Under the pieces are notes generated by a model, which saw only the letters and a program-made list of their open reading frames with translations, was not told the origin of the DNA and searched no databases. The position numbers and the translations under genes are program-made. Below, in pieces: positions 22,700-34,273 of a stretch of 64,000 nt of DNA. How positions within the stretch are numbered: the stretch's first letter is position 1; the number at the start of each line of letters is the position of its first letter. Source of the stretch: Sphagnum compactum (taxonomy: Eukaryota > Bryophyta > Sphagnopsida > Sphagnales); the NCBI GenBank assembly GCA_965153455.1, contig OZ234493.1:34462213-34526212 (forward strand). The letters run 5' to 3'.

Positions 22700-23941
22700 G
22701 CCCTGTGTTGCACCTTCTTCCACCTCCCGCACAGCTAAAGCCCAACTCTGCTGCTGCTGCACTACTGATGATGATGGATGGTTGCCTCTAGTCCCCTTCC
22801 CAACACTACCACTATTGCTACTCCCTTCCTCCTCCTCCTCCTCCTGCTGCTGGTCAAAATTGGTACCCCTAAGACCTGCTGCTGCTGCTGCTCCGGGGTC
22901 CTCACTGCTCCTGTGAACCTCTCTCTTCAAGCTTGCTTCATAGCCAGCAGCTTGATGCAGTTGAGCTCCATGCAGTGATGATCTATGGTGAAAATCTACA
23001 TGAGGAGGAGCAGCATGCTGCTGACCTCCTCCTCCTCCTCCTCCATACTCTTCCTCGCGGCTCAAGATGTTGTGGTAAACTTCGCGGTGTGTGCCATAGA
23101 CTCCTACTGGGGTTGGTCGACCCCAGGAGGAGCCTTGGATGGCGCCAGGGTTGTTGTTGGTAAGAGCAATAGAGGGAGGGAGAGTGCGCGCGTACGCGTA
23201 GCCTAGCGACAGATCCCCGTCCTTCAACGCTGTTGGGTCGTCTCTGGGGTCGCCTCCTCCTCCCCCTTCCCCAGCCCGCGCCACAATGCCTCTCCTCGAT
23301 GTCTCCACCTTGAACTCTCCCTTTCTTCAATCCGCCCGCACAAATCTCCTCCTCCTCCTCGTTCTCGATCCAGGGGATTTCCTTCTGTCCCTCTCTCCAC
23401 TGTCTTCTTCTCTAGAAGGGGAGGAGATATTGTTCTCTAGCCTCCTCCCCCCCTTACTTTCTTTTCCCTGTTCGCTCTTCCTCCTGTCCCGTCGGTGGTG
23501 CGTGCACGCCAACGCTCTCTCCTCTTCCTCCTGCTGCTGTTCCTCCACGCAAAAGAACACGTTCTACACCTTCCAATCGCACAGGACCTGCACACAAGTC
23601 TCACATCTATGCGCGACTCCGGCGAATTGGAGTCTGTCACAGGAAACAGTCCGCGTGTTGTAATCCCTCCCTCCCCACTCGCCTTCTCACAGTCTCGGGA
23701 GCCTCTGCAAATCACAAGACTGACTCGAATGCAAGCAAACACACCTTCTCTTCAGAAACGCTTTTTTCCTCACAACTCGACAACACAAACAAAACTCTCA
23801 TACCGAGCCCAGAAACACCCACCTCTCACCCGCCCGCCCACTGAATTACGCACTACAGCGCAAAACCAAAGCCCCTCGTCGTCACTCACAAACCAAAATT
23901 CGCTTCCTGCTCACACAACACGGAGAAGAAGATGGACTGAC

Positions 23942-23990
<49 letters not shown>

Positions 23991-24310
23991 GCTGCTTCCA
24001 GCAACTTCCCCCAAAGCTCCCAGCTCGTCTACAGCTCACAGCAGCAAGTTGTAAGAACTCCGTCGCCTTCTGCGCTGTTCGGAGACAAGGGAGTGCGTTC
24101 TCAAGGGCTGCGAGAGGTGAGCGAGTGTGGTGGTAGGGCAAGGCGCGCTCAACAGACAGAAGAGGAAGTGTGCGAGCGAGCGACGGGCAGCACAAGACGC
24201 CGCAGACGAAGAAGGCTGGGTGCCGCCGGGCGAGCGCAGGAAGGAAGGAAGGAAGGCGACCGCGAACCGCACAGTCAGCCAGCACCAAACCGCGCGGTGA
24301 CCAAATTTCG
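22700..24310 (-). promoter_or_regulatory. GC-rich 5' region of the SRS gene
   Basis: Upstream of the SRS start, base composition becomes sharply GC-richer and CpG-rich until about 24.3 kb, unlike anything else in the window. It includes the 203-codon open upstream frame (22700-23308), a (GA)n/(TG)n tract on the gene strand and GC-rich sequence to 24.3 kb. It probably holds 5' UTR, possibly an upstream exon, and the promoter. No TATA box or start site was assigned. Confidence 0.6.
23941..23990. repeat. (CT)n(CA)n microsatellite
   Basis: About 18 CT units then about 7 CA units. On the gene strand it reads (TG)n(AG)n, a frequent feature of plant 5' UTRs and a possible binding site for GAGA-binding BPC proteins. 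Confidence 0.95.
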
Positions 24311-25327
24311 TTTTAACTTTCTACCTATCTCGATACGCTTTACCAATTACCACTCCTCCTTTTTAATCTTTAAAATTTACTCACCTTTTTCTTTCAATTG
24401 GGTTACTTAGGCATGTTTGTTGTTATGGTCAATTTTGTGGTGACCAATTTTAAATTTAATTTTGCGAAACTCTCCCCCCCAAAAAAATAAAATTCTAGTT
24501 CAATATACCCTATTAAAAAAAATTCCCAAAGTTTTTAAGGAAAAAAAATACAATTTATCATTCCTTTCTTTTTCCCTAACAAAACAATTGGTGAATGTTT
24601 TTTTCAAAGGATGTGCTAAGTATGGGTGGTGGTGAGGCTACATTCAAAGATTATGTGTGTATGTATGTGTGTTTTGGGGGGTGGGTAGTGGTGGTGGGTC
24701 TCGCTATCTCTCTCTCTCTCTCTCTCTCTTTATCTTGTCATGCTCTTCATGGACCTATAGAGGATAGGAAAATCCCTAGCTTGTGTTGTGGACCACCCAT
24801 CAGGTGGGTTGCAGATGGGTGAGGGGAACAATAATAAATAAATAAATAAAAGTGGTGGAGAGAGAGATTGATTAAGAAGAGGGCATCATTTGCACTCCAA
24901 ACATCATGTGAGCTTCACACACACCCCCCATTATTACAAATTGCAATTAAGTCTAAGGCAAAAGCACAAGGGCGAGGGCATTATCGCAATAAGGGCCCAT
25001 GAGAGGCGGCAGCCCGAATGAATGCTGCCCAACTTTGATCATGCCCTTGCCCATGTCCTTTGCCGAGCATAAAGAGTAAAGAAAGACGATGTCACATTTT
25101 GTTTTTTGGCCTCCCATGATACCTGATGGGTATCTAGTGGGTATCATGGGAAACCAAACAACACCAAGCCTTATCCATAATTTACAAATTTTGGTGGTAA
25201 ATTTATGTAGATGTGAGCAATGCATTTTGTGAAGAATACACCCAAATCAAAAATTTGAGGAAAACAACTCTACTTTTCCTTCTTCTTTTTTCATTTTTTG
25301 AGGGTTAAGGGCGGTGGTGGGTTGGAG

Positions 25328-25738
25328 TTAAAAATATGGACATTGTTCTTTGCATTGTGAAATGCTGATGGAAGGGATGGAAGGGGGGCCTTTTCTATTG
25401 AGTGACGACGAGCCTGTTGTTCCCACGTGATATTGTTTGTGGATGTCTACAAACAGCATCATTTTTTCCTTTTTAGTAAAAACAAGCATCAAGTGGACAT
25501 TGTTGGACCAATGGAGTTCTTGGGGAATCGTAGTAAGTACAACATTTTTTGTATCATCAAATTGAATATAGAGAAGACAAATTTTGATGGGATGTTGAAC
25601 CAAAGTACCTTGGGGGCAAGCAAAATTGATATTGTCTATGGACTTTATATATGCATTATGGGTCGAGTTGTGGATGTAAGAAAATTTTGCGTTGCACGAC
25701 AAGCCACCTGTTCCCTTCCAAAAGAAATTTCGCACTAA
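25328..25738. other. Opposed long frames, function unknown
   Basis: A 103-codon plus frame (25427-25738) and a 135-codon minus frame (25328-25735) overlap. Neither resembles a family I know. One may be an exon or an element remnant; at most one is likely real. Confidence 0.2.
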
Positions 25739-27179
25739 TTATGCAATTTTTTTAAATACAGAAGGAAAAGGCATATATTTGTGTTGTCATAGGGGAATGA
25801 ATCCATGTGCAAGCTTGTAATACAAAGAGATTTAGGGGATGCATTAGTATGAATTCTAGCAATATTAACTTGTCTATGTTCAAATTTGTTGGTGTTTTCA
25901 CAAAATTTATCTATTTACCCATTGGTTTGGTGCCCAAATTTCTGCCTAAAACCCATTATTAGTTCTAGGACAATTAATTTTTAAAATCCATAAATATGAA
26001 GAAGTTCCTCAAAATTAGAGGAACATCAAATAATAACCACCAAAACACCAATAATACGGAGATTCTAAATGGTGAGGGTTATTCGTTATTTCCAAAGTTG
26101 GGGGAGGGGGGGGGGGAGGTTAAATTAATGAACTTAATCGGTTTTGGGTTTCCATAAATTGTTGAGCTACTACAGCAACTGAAGAGTTTGATATGATTCA
26201 AGAATTCCCTTTTTTAAAAACTGGCGGTATAATAATGTCATAAAGCAACATTAAAATTTGAAAACTAAGAGGTTTCAGAGGTTTTCAATCACAATAAGTG
26301 AATGGAAAAAAAAAATTCACCAAATTCATACATGTGGTCTTGAAAAGAGATTAAGGTTCTTAAGGTAAGCACAATGGAGTTTTTTTTTTTTTTAAATTTA
26401 ATAATTAGACTACAAAAATTAATAGATTTGTACTATTATTATTTTATAAAATTCAATAATTTCATAAATTTCAGTTTTTCTTGGGCACAAGTGGAGGAAT
26501 TCATTGCAGAACTTAGGACACAATTTTCAGTTTTAATTTTTTTTTTGGTAAAACTTTATAACTGTAAAATTTCCAGCAGTGGGGTGTAGTGTTGTGTGCA
26601 TGGAATTGGACCCTGTTTTCTTCTAAATGGAGCTAGAAGCTTCCAGAATTTGAAAAAAAAAAAAATTGTTGACAAGAATCATACATAGGTTTAGCAATTT
26701 GAAGAACCGCCCTCAAAAACCCACACCCAGAGAACAACAAGCCACAAACCTTTTTAAAATACCAAAATCAAAACGAAGACCCAAGATTCTTTCAAAAAAG
26801 GAAGAACCAAACAACACCCGTTTTAACGGGAGTCATCGTATTGCTTTGCTTCGAGTTGTATCATCAAATATGACCCGCCAAATGGACTTTGAAAACCCCA
26901 CACCGGTCGTTTGTGAATACCACGAGCCTTGGGTGAAGCAGCACCTATGCGGTTACCATTGTGAGAACTGACAACCCCAAAAAGATTTAAGGCACTCATA
27001 AACATTATATAAATTTCATTATGTCCCATGTGTAGGGATAACGACCGAGAAGGGGGTCGTTCTGGGAATGTGGGCTAATGAAACAGGGACTGGAATTCCC
27101 ATGAGAACTGCCCCAATTGAGAGGCCTTTATAGCGGAAAAAGAGCTTGTAGGGACTTTAATGACTCTGATCTTGTTTGT

Positions 27180-27330
27180 GTAGACCAGGCACCTTCTGTA
27201 TCAAGTTTGTCTGTATGTGTAAACGCTCAAACCTTATGCCCAATTTCTGTTTGATGAGACGAGGCACTTTTCGCATAAAGTTCATCTTTAAGTGTAATGC
27301 TGAAACCTTATACCCATGGTGGCTCCTCTC
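27180..27330 (+). repeat. Diverged tandem duplication, period about 76 bp
   Basis: ccaggcaccttctgtatcaa...ctcaaaccttatgccca at 27183 onward is echoed by cgaggcacttttcgcataaa...ctgaaaccttataccca from about 27259. Two copies only. Confidence 0.55.
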
Positions 27331-28340
27331 GGTTAGGAAAAATATTAACCCCGGGCCATGGGGGCCACACGACAAAACCTAGCCTTCTTCTATGTTTCCG
27401 GGTTCAATTTCAACCGTTTCCTTCCCCCCGGAATTATATAGCCACTAACTCTCACAAGGAGACTTGCTCTCACAAAGGTGAAGATACTAATGTAGGTGTT
27501 GGATCAACCTGGCCAATACCAGCTACCCCCGTTCCGTCAAAGGTGGCTGGCTGTCCATGCATATAATATCGTACCATTCAATGGACTTGAGCGAACACGA
27601 GAAAAAAGGAAAAGAATATATATTGTGTTCTCAAAAAAAAAGCCTTGAAAGTAGGAAGGTGATTCAGGCTTTTTTCCTTGACTTTCCCCAATGCCACCAA
27701 GAAAAAGGTATGGTAGCCCACGTGCATATTTTTGCATGAACGGCTGTTTTTTTTGTGTTCATGTCCAGTTTCCGATGCAGCCTCGGGCAATTGCTACCTG
27801 AGAGATTATGAAACAATTTGTTAAACTTACAAAAACATAGGTTGAACAACTTGCTTGAGGGATTGCTTTCGGCCGACGGGTAATGATTGGTAAGAGATGA
27901 CAGACAGACAGACTTCCCCGGCCAGCCAGCCGGCCACAGAAGACTTTATTTTTTCTTTCAATTTGAACTTTTCAAAAAACACTTCTGCGCGCAGTGCAAT
28001 CAAGTTCCGAATTCCAATTATCAAAGCTGGCTGCTTCGGTCACACTGCTCCTTCTCAATTGTCCAATGGCCAAAATGGCCTGCCTGCCTGCCATACGGAC
28101 CGGATGAGATAGCCGTGTTAAGTTATTTTGATAAGCAAATCAACTTGAGTCCTCGGCTGGCTACCCATCCGTTTGATTATCAGATGTCATAAGACTTCAG
28201 TTTTTTTGGCGGTCCTGAAATTCTTTTAACTCATCATGTCTTACTGGCGTGTGGACAGAGCTGCTGGCTCAAGTGTGAATAGGACAGGTTGATGACAGAG
28301 CCCACATTGTGAAAAAAAATTATTTTAAATATTAAATTAA

Positions 28341-28583
28341 GGAAAATTTTTAATTCACACCTTTTTTGGTTAAATTCACACCCTTTCTTGTGACAAGTCT
28401 GACTTTGAATACGTGGAAGGACGCAAGTGTGAGGTCTGTGATCAATCAGGGCACAACTCGAAAACTTGCCCGCAGAAGTAATTGAACTGATAAAGGAACA
28501 TACTCTTAAAGTTTAATCTGCATAAAATCGGACGCGCGAAGGGTGTGAATTTAACCAAAAAAGGTGTGAATTTAAAATTTTCC
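28341..28583. mobile_element. Miniature Mutator-like element with coding remnant
   Basis: Two nearly identical terminal inverted repeats of about 45 bp, 28341-28386 and 28538-28583, start GGAAAATTTT and contain ttcacaccttttttggttaa. Flanks ttaaattaa (28332-28340) and ataaattaa (28584-28592) agree at 8 of 9 positions, as expected for the 9-bp target duplication of Mutator elements. The element is only 243 bp and encloses a zinc-knuckle coding fragment. The repeats are far better preserved than other elements here, so the insertion looks recent. Confidence 0.8.
28389..28481 (+). pseudogene. CCHC zinc-knuckle fragment inside the MULE
   Basis: An uninterrupted 30-codon frame ending in TAA reads ...GRKCEVCDQSGHNSKTCPQK: a perfect C-X2-C-X4-H-X4-C knuckle. 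The HNSKTC form with a stop soon after resembles the C-terminal knuckle of plant MULE transposases and FAR1/FHY3-related proteins. It is either the last piece of the parent transposase or a captured host exon. There is no start codon and no promoter, so it is unlikely to be made as a protein by itself. Confidence 0.75.
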
Positions 28584-29409
28584 ATAAATTAATTTCCCAA
28601 TGACAAAAATTACTCGAAACTCAATATCTTACATTACTCAAAATCATCTTCCAGAAATCCCACTCATCAAAGGGTTTTCCTGCAGTATCAAGAAATCACC
28701 CCCTATTTCTCTAAATAAATTTAGTTTTGATTTTCTTAAATTTCCTTTGACAAAATTATTCAATATTCAAAAGCTCTCTCACACCATACGTCTAAATGTT
28801 GTTGTTACCAACGTTACCAAACCATCTCGTGCACCCCTTCTCTATCAAGGGCTTTTCAAGGTAGAACATTGAATAACCCCATATAAACAATGTAAGGAGT
28901 GTTAGAAAAAGGGCTCAAAACTTCATGCACAATTTTGTCACAAGGTTTGATTAAGATCTTGAAAAGCCAAAAACAAATCAAAAAATGGAATTTATATCAT
29001 TTCAAGCAATTGGAAGTAGGTTGGTGATAATACCTAGATTCAACTTCCTTGTGGTGGTGGTGGTGGTGGTGATGGGTTTGAAACTCACTAGGAAAGTGCA
29101 TAACATGTTAAACTATTTGTTCTATACAAATACGTCAATCGCACAATTCAAAACATGAACCATGCAAGACACAAAACGACAAGCCCCATGAAATTCTCCC
29201 TTTCCAAGGGTACCAAGTGCACAAGATAAGGGGGTTTGGGGGAGGGGGGATGATGCCTTGGTTTGAGATTTCTCAAAGTGACAAATAAAACAAAACAAAC
29301 CAAACTCCCTTTCCTTAATTAATAGCTAGATTCAACTTGAGTCTTGTTATGAACTGAGAATTAATTAACATATTCCCCTCATTTTTTAAACGGAAGTCCT
29401 CGGAGTTAT
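28584..29409. other. Intergenic with GTG microsatellite
   Basis: AT-rich, no gene recognised; a 90-codon plus frame at 28600-28872 has no family resemblance. A (GTG)n run of about eight units lies at about 29050-29072. Confidence 0.5.
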
Positions 29410-29830
29410 GGGTCCCATTATCACCCTGGGTGGTTCACATGGATGGCCCCTTTGTGGAATACCTTACCTGAGGGTCAGTTTCCGCATTAAATAATCCCTT
29501 TACATCGTCACCTGGTTCACATGGATGGCCCCCGTTGTGGAACACCTTACACGGAGGGTTAGTTTCATCATTAAATACTCCTTCAAAATGTGAAAAAGAA
29601 TTTGTTTGGTAAAAAAAAACCATCATAACTCTTGTTGCAGGCTATACAAGATGATCTGAATAACTTCATTACTCATTTGTCAATATCATAGTAGACTACT
29701 TTGGATCATAAAAGGAATAGCTAATAATTCTTTTTCAAAATTCAAAAATTCTGATTTTTTTCAATAAAATAAAATGTGTTTTGTCAATGTGAAAACTCAT
29801 ATCATACTTGTACAGTAAGTAAGAAAAAGG
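29410..29830 (+). repeat. Dispersed repeat family R3, copy 1, with internal tandem duplication
   Basis: Shares atcataa-type, ctgaataacttcattactcat, caatatcatagtagact and gtcaatgtgaaaact words with copies at 33.75-33.99 and 58.14-58.40 kb. Its start is a tandem duplication of period 82: tggttcacatggatggcccc at 29431 and again at 29513. Class unknown. Confidence 0.65.
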
Positions 29831-30079
29831 ACCATTTACCACTGGTCATTAATTGTGGTATAATTCAATATTCACAGAACCCCTGCTCATGAGAATATTC
29901 AGTTGATCAGGGGTCAAGAACTAGGGTTTTGCAGAATACTTGTGATAGTAATCAGTGGTCAGGAGTCAGGACAGGGATTTTCAAAGAATATTTCTCATTT
30001 TCAAACTTCCAGGCAACAAAGGTTTCTGAGAATATTCCTCGTAACCAGGAGTCATAACCCATTATGACTCTCAGTTGGG

Positions 30080-30270
30080 AATGAACCAGGGTTTCTTTTC
30101 AGGATTTTGTGATGTAGTCAAAGTGACAATCATAAAGAAAACTAGTTTAGCCAATTCTGGCTATTTTCTACATATGAAAGTTTTTTTTTAAAAAACTCCT
30201 TCTATATTATTGGCTACCTAATGGAACTTATCATCAAAATTTGGCGATTGGGATTTTTTTATCCTTTGAA
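30080..30270 (+). repeat. TAGCCAAA repeat family R2, copy 1
   Basis: Begins ccagggtttctttt, then attttgtgatgtagtcaaag, tttagccaattctggcta and ttggctacctaatggaac. The same word order occurs at 33.49-33.69 kb. Confidence 0.6.
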
Positions 30271-30524
30271 ATCTGGCATGCATGATTTTGTGTCATAATG
30301 TGGTCAAGAAGATGACATAATCTGCCACCCCGGACATTAAACTATGGTTTTTTTCAAGGAACCAGAACTGGCAGTTCTCCAATTCTGAAGTAATTTCAAA
30401 AGTGGAGCAAGCAGTTCCTTATAAATGCAATTGACCACCAAAGTTCAGCCATCCAACAAGGTTCACACATGTTAAAGAAGTAGACAATGAGGCCAGTACA
30501 AGTGTTTTTCATTTCAATTTTTTG

Positions 30525-30645
30525 TAATTTTGTGGTGTAGCCTCAAAGACAAATGATCCATAAGATGATTTAGCCAAATGTAGCCATAAACCAAACATGA
30601 AAATTATAAACATGTAAACATCCTTCTATATTGTTGGACACACAT
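30525..30645 (+). repeat. TAGCCAAA repeat family R2, copy 2 (partial)
   Basis: tgtggtgtagcctcaaag, gatttagccaaatgtagcca and catccttctatattgttgg match the left arm of the 32-kb foldback. Confidence 0.55.
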
Positions 30646-31987
30646 GTGATTGTCTTTTAGCTGCCCTTTTGTTATCAATTATTGTGTGTTCATTACAAAA
30701 TACTGATTGGCAATGAAAGTTTATCAAAGAAGGGTGTCTTATGGTATATTGTTGGGAAGAAATTGTCAGCAACCAAAGTTTTCTAAGTTTTTTTCTGAAT
30801 GCAGGGTTTGATTGCAGTTTCCGAAACTGCAATCAAAAGGTTTTAGAATTTCAACAACAGGGCTAAAAAGATTTCAAAAGTTTCGACAAAATAAAAAATA
30901 ATTTAATTTATGCCAAAGTCGCCCATGTACTGCAGTATCCACTTGCATTGTCTAGAATATACAATCAGAAGACCAGTTAGAATGCCACCACAATAACCAA
31001 TCAAAGATAATTATTTCTTTACTGACCCTTTAGAAAGAGCCCTATATGCAGGCTGTGCAATATATAATATGCATCCTAAGTACAAGTCCAAACTCAATGT
31101 CAACATATTTAATGACTTGCTATGCATCATCCACATTACAGTTTTGTATTATCTAGTACAGTGGGAGTGCAAATCCTCCCAAAACTCAACAAGGTGAAGG
31201 TACCATCACCCAGTGTGTGTAGCTAGCAACTGGTTCGCTTTAACAAGCTCCACAGGCCTCCAAAAGGTACCACCATCCTCAAGCAAAAAGTTGAGTGTGA
31301 AGTGAGCAGCTTTTCTGTGGCCATTTAGAGGTATCCGTAAAGTGATGTGATTAGGGGGCGAGAACAGGGCAGTTTGGGGGCATAATAGGGCATCAAACGC
31401 GTAACTGGGAATGAAAATTTTACAAAACCAAATAGGCAGTTTTTTTTCCACCAATTTTGGTGGTAAACTGAGTTCCAAACCTGTCTTTCCTTTTTCCTGA
31501 GCGCCTCCACTGCTCCTACATATATATTCAATGCTCCTACCTATACAAGTACTATACTTACTCTCGAACCTTGTGCATTAAATGCTGAGCTTCAGCATTT
31601 TCATACTTAGTTTGCGGAAACCACTGAAAGAGATCCCTACCAGATGAAAGCAGAAGGAATAGGGGGGTGAAAGGGAGGATAAGTTTAAGGAAAACTTTAT
31701 TGCCATTGTCCATTTTGCATATAATGAAAAAAAATATTTTTCATGTTGGGTAATAGTAGGGTTTAGCAAAAAAATTGTCAGTTGGATAGCAGGCTAATAA
31801 CTCAATTTAGTACTGCAGGCCTGATGCATTGTGGACTCTAGCTAGCGTCTGGAGCTGGCTGCATTCCTCTCCCATCATCTTTTCCTTTGATCTGTTGACT
31901 TTTGCATATCCGTCCAATTTTGAAAATCTTTTCCTTTGCTTGCTCTCAGTATACGGCCTCTCTCTCACTTGGCATTGCCTCTCAAGT

Positions 31988-32594
31988 CAGTGTTTTTTTT
32001 TCAAGGAACTTTTGTTTGTAGCCAAAGTGGTGATCATCCCTAGGAAGGTTTAGCCAATTATGGCTATAAGTCACAAATAAAGTAATCATCCTTCTGTATT
32101 TTTGGCTACACAATGAAAACCAAGCATATGAATGTGATGATTTTAACCTTTTTTTTTTTCTCCTCACTTCAGGTGACTAAAAACCTCCAAAATCTCTCCT
32201 TTTTTAATTTTTCATTTTAAATTAGTGTTTTTAACAAATTTTCGTGGGTAAAGAAAACACTGTCTCAAGTGCATATTGGGTGTTTGGAAATTTTGGACCC
32301 CATCAACTGTTTTTTATTGGCAAATTTTCACCCAAAAAAAAGAATTCCATAATTCGGAAATGAAATGATTTTGGAGGTCTTCAACGGCCAGAAGTGAGGG
32401 AAAACAATAGTAAAAGTCACAAGTTTTCTATATTTGGTTTTTCAGTCTGTAGCCAAAAAGTATGTAAGGATTATTAAAGATTTGAGAAAACCTTCTTAGG
32501 GATGATTGCCATTTTTCCTACATCTTCTTATGGATGATCATCACTTAGGCTACACTAAAAAAAATTGTAGAAAAACATGGGCAGCAACATGTGT
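31988..32594. mobile_element. Large foldback element, R2 family
   Basis: Left arm from CAGTGTTTTTTTTTCAAGG through tgtagccaaagtggtgatca and cctcacttcaggtgac to ctccaaaatc. The right arm, read as reverse complement, repeats this order: tgtagcctaagtgatgatca, ccctcacttctgg, ctccaaaatc. Arms are about 180-200 bp around a spacer of about 170 bp. Flanks tctcaagt (31980-31987) and tctcaagc (32595-32602) agree at 7 of 8, suggesting a hAT-type 8-bp duplication, although the right terminus is not a clean match to the left. No coding sequence. Confidence 0.7.
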
Positions 32595-33494
32595 TCTCAA
32601 GCCTGATAACAACATAGGTAACCCCCAATGCTACCTGCCCTTCCTCAGCATAAAACTCCTAACTAGAATCTGTATCCTGGCCACACTTTAAGGCCTAAAA
32701 AAAAAAGGTGCCTCAAAAGGCTAGGAGGAAGATTCTGCTTTGTAGCTAGTATGGTATCTTTTCATGTTTTTCATTATTGAAATTTTGGATAATATTACCT
32801 CAACTAAAAAGAAAATCCCAATTTTTTTTCAAAAATTGACAGAATTTTTGAAAAAAAAAAAAGCATTGCTTGCTAGTTTCTATTTGGATTGCACAGTTAA
32901 AAGGGAGAGGGCGGGGGACGTGCATGGGTTTGGAGTAACACCCATGCAAGAGTTTTTTTAAACCTTTGCAACGCCCAGCACGCTCTGCCCCAATGGGCAA
33001 CCTCAAATTCTTTCCCCCCATAAGCCTTGTTTTTTCATTTGTATGTCCTGGGAGTTTTTGGTTTGGATGAGATTTGCAGAGCAGGCCCGTACTTTTCCAA
33101 CATGGGCAAATCACAAGATTGAAATCCTTCTAAAAGCTGCTGCACAAGGAAAGACAGGATGAAACTCAATTTACCACCAACCACTTGGGCCAGCCACTCC
33201 ACCAGCTTTAGGAAGGAGACCACTACCTTTCACTCAATAGGCAATCATAAAACAATGCTCCCCACAGATTGTTCACACAACAATCCACACAGTGCAGGAG
33301 CCAGCCCCAATACAATGCCCAGAGTACGCAACCATCATCTAATGTGAGAATCTCAACACTCTGATTGGCTGTCAGGTTGCGAGTTACACCACCCTAGCCC
33401 TTCCACCTCCTTTTCATTAGTGGCACAAGGTACCAACCACATTGGACTCTCATCAACCCAATCTCTCTGTAACCCTTCATTGTGTCAATGAAAG

Positions 33495-33690
33495 GGTTTC
33501 ATTTTTTGTTTTAGGATTTTGTGTTGTAGTCAAAGTGGCAATCATCCAGAAAACAATTTAGCCAAATTTGGGTACATATTAGATACAAAAGTAGGACAAA
33601 AAAAGAGAAAAAAAACAGAATCCATCTGTACTCTTGGCTACCTACTGGAACTTATCATAAAAATCTGGCAATCTGAAAATAATAATAATA
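33495..33690 (+). repeat. TAGCCAAA repeat family R2, copy 4
   Basis: attttgtgttgtagtcaaag, caatcatcc, tttagccaaatttggg and ttggctacctactggaac follow the same order as the copy at 30.1 kb. An (AAT)n run closes it near 33680-33697. Confidence 0.6.
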
Positions 33691-33744
33691 ATAATAATCT
33701 GAACCTGACAAATTTGCTTAAATTTTTCCATGAAAAATCCTTTG

Positions 33745-33985
33745 TTTAGGTCGAAACCATATTTTTCAGGTCAAAACTTGACTAAAAAATTCACCAGGAA
33801 AAGAAGCGTTGACATGTTGAAAATCATCATAATTATCATAGGCTATATTCTGAATAATTTCACTACTCATATCACAACATTATAGTAGATGATGAAAATA
33901 TATATATAGTTTCCAGAAAAAAAAACATTTTTTGAGAAAAAGAATTTTTTTTTTTGTCAATGTGGAAATTGACCCTAGGCTATGG
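33745..33985 (+). repeat. Dispersed repeat family R3, copy 2
   Basis: gttgaaaatcatcataat, ctgaataatttcactactca, cacaacattatagtagat and gtcaatgtggaaattgaccc match the copy at 58.14-58.40 kb closely. Confidence 0.65.
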
Positions 33986-34273
33986 TACCTACCTAGTTTG
34001 GCGAAAATCTGGGTATGAAAGAACACAAGAGGGGGCTAGAACTTGGAATTGTAACTTGGCTATGTGCCCTCCTTGATAGGTACTTAGTACTTACTTTATT
34101 TACCTCTTGAGGTCTCATAGGTTAGATAGTGAGATTGCTTATCATTGTCTTCAATGCCCTCTAGACTTTACAAAGAGCACACAATGGGTAAGTAATAATA
34201 AGTTGTACTACTTCACTGGAGTGACTGGACATGGGTTATTCACATGGTGTTCATGTGCCACACACAAAATTGC

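Larger units (their letters stand above)
24311..28340. other. Intergenic, gene status unclear
   Basis: AT-rich at first, with a (TC)n tract at 24707-24729, AATA repeats near 24835 and an 11-bp hairpin CCCATGATACC/GGTATCATGGG at 25113-25150. From 26.7 to 28.2 kb composition is more balanced and frames up to about 100 codons occur on both strands, but no domain, splice-supported exon or element end was recognised. Confidence 0.45.

Noticed and set aside
21652-23206. Many plus-strand frames opposite the SRS exons
   Set aside because: They are antisense shadows of GC-rich coding and intron sequence; the conserved zinc finger and IGGH domain are on the minus strand.
23437-24288. Minus-strand frames of 78-125 codons upstream of the SRS gene
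   Set aside because: Arg/Ser-rich composition from GA and CG-rich repeats, no resemblance to SRS N-termini and no joinable frame to exon 1.
26666-28192. Possible multi-exon host gene in more balanced sequence
   Set aside because: Frames up to about 100 codons occur on both strands but no domain, phase-compatible splice pair or conserved motif could be shown.
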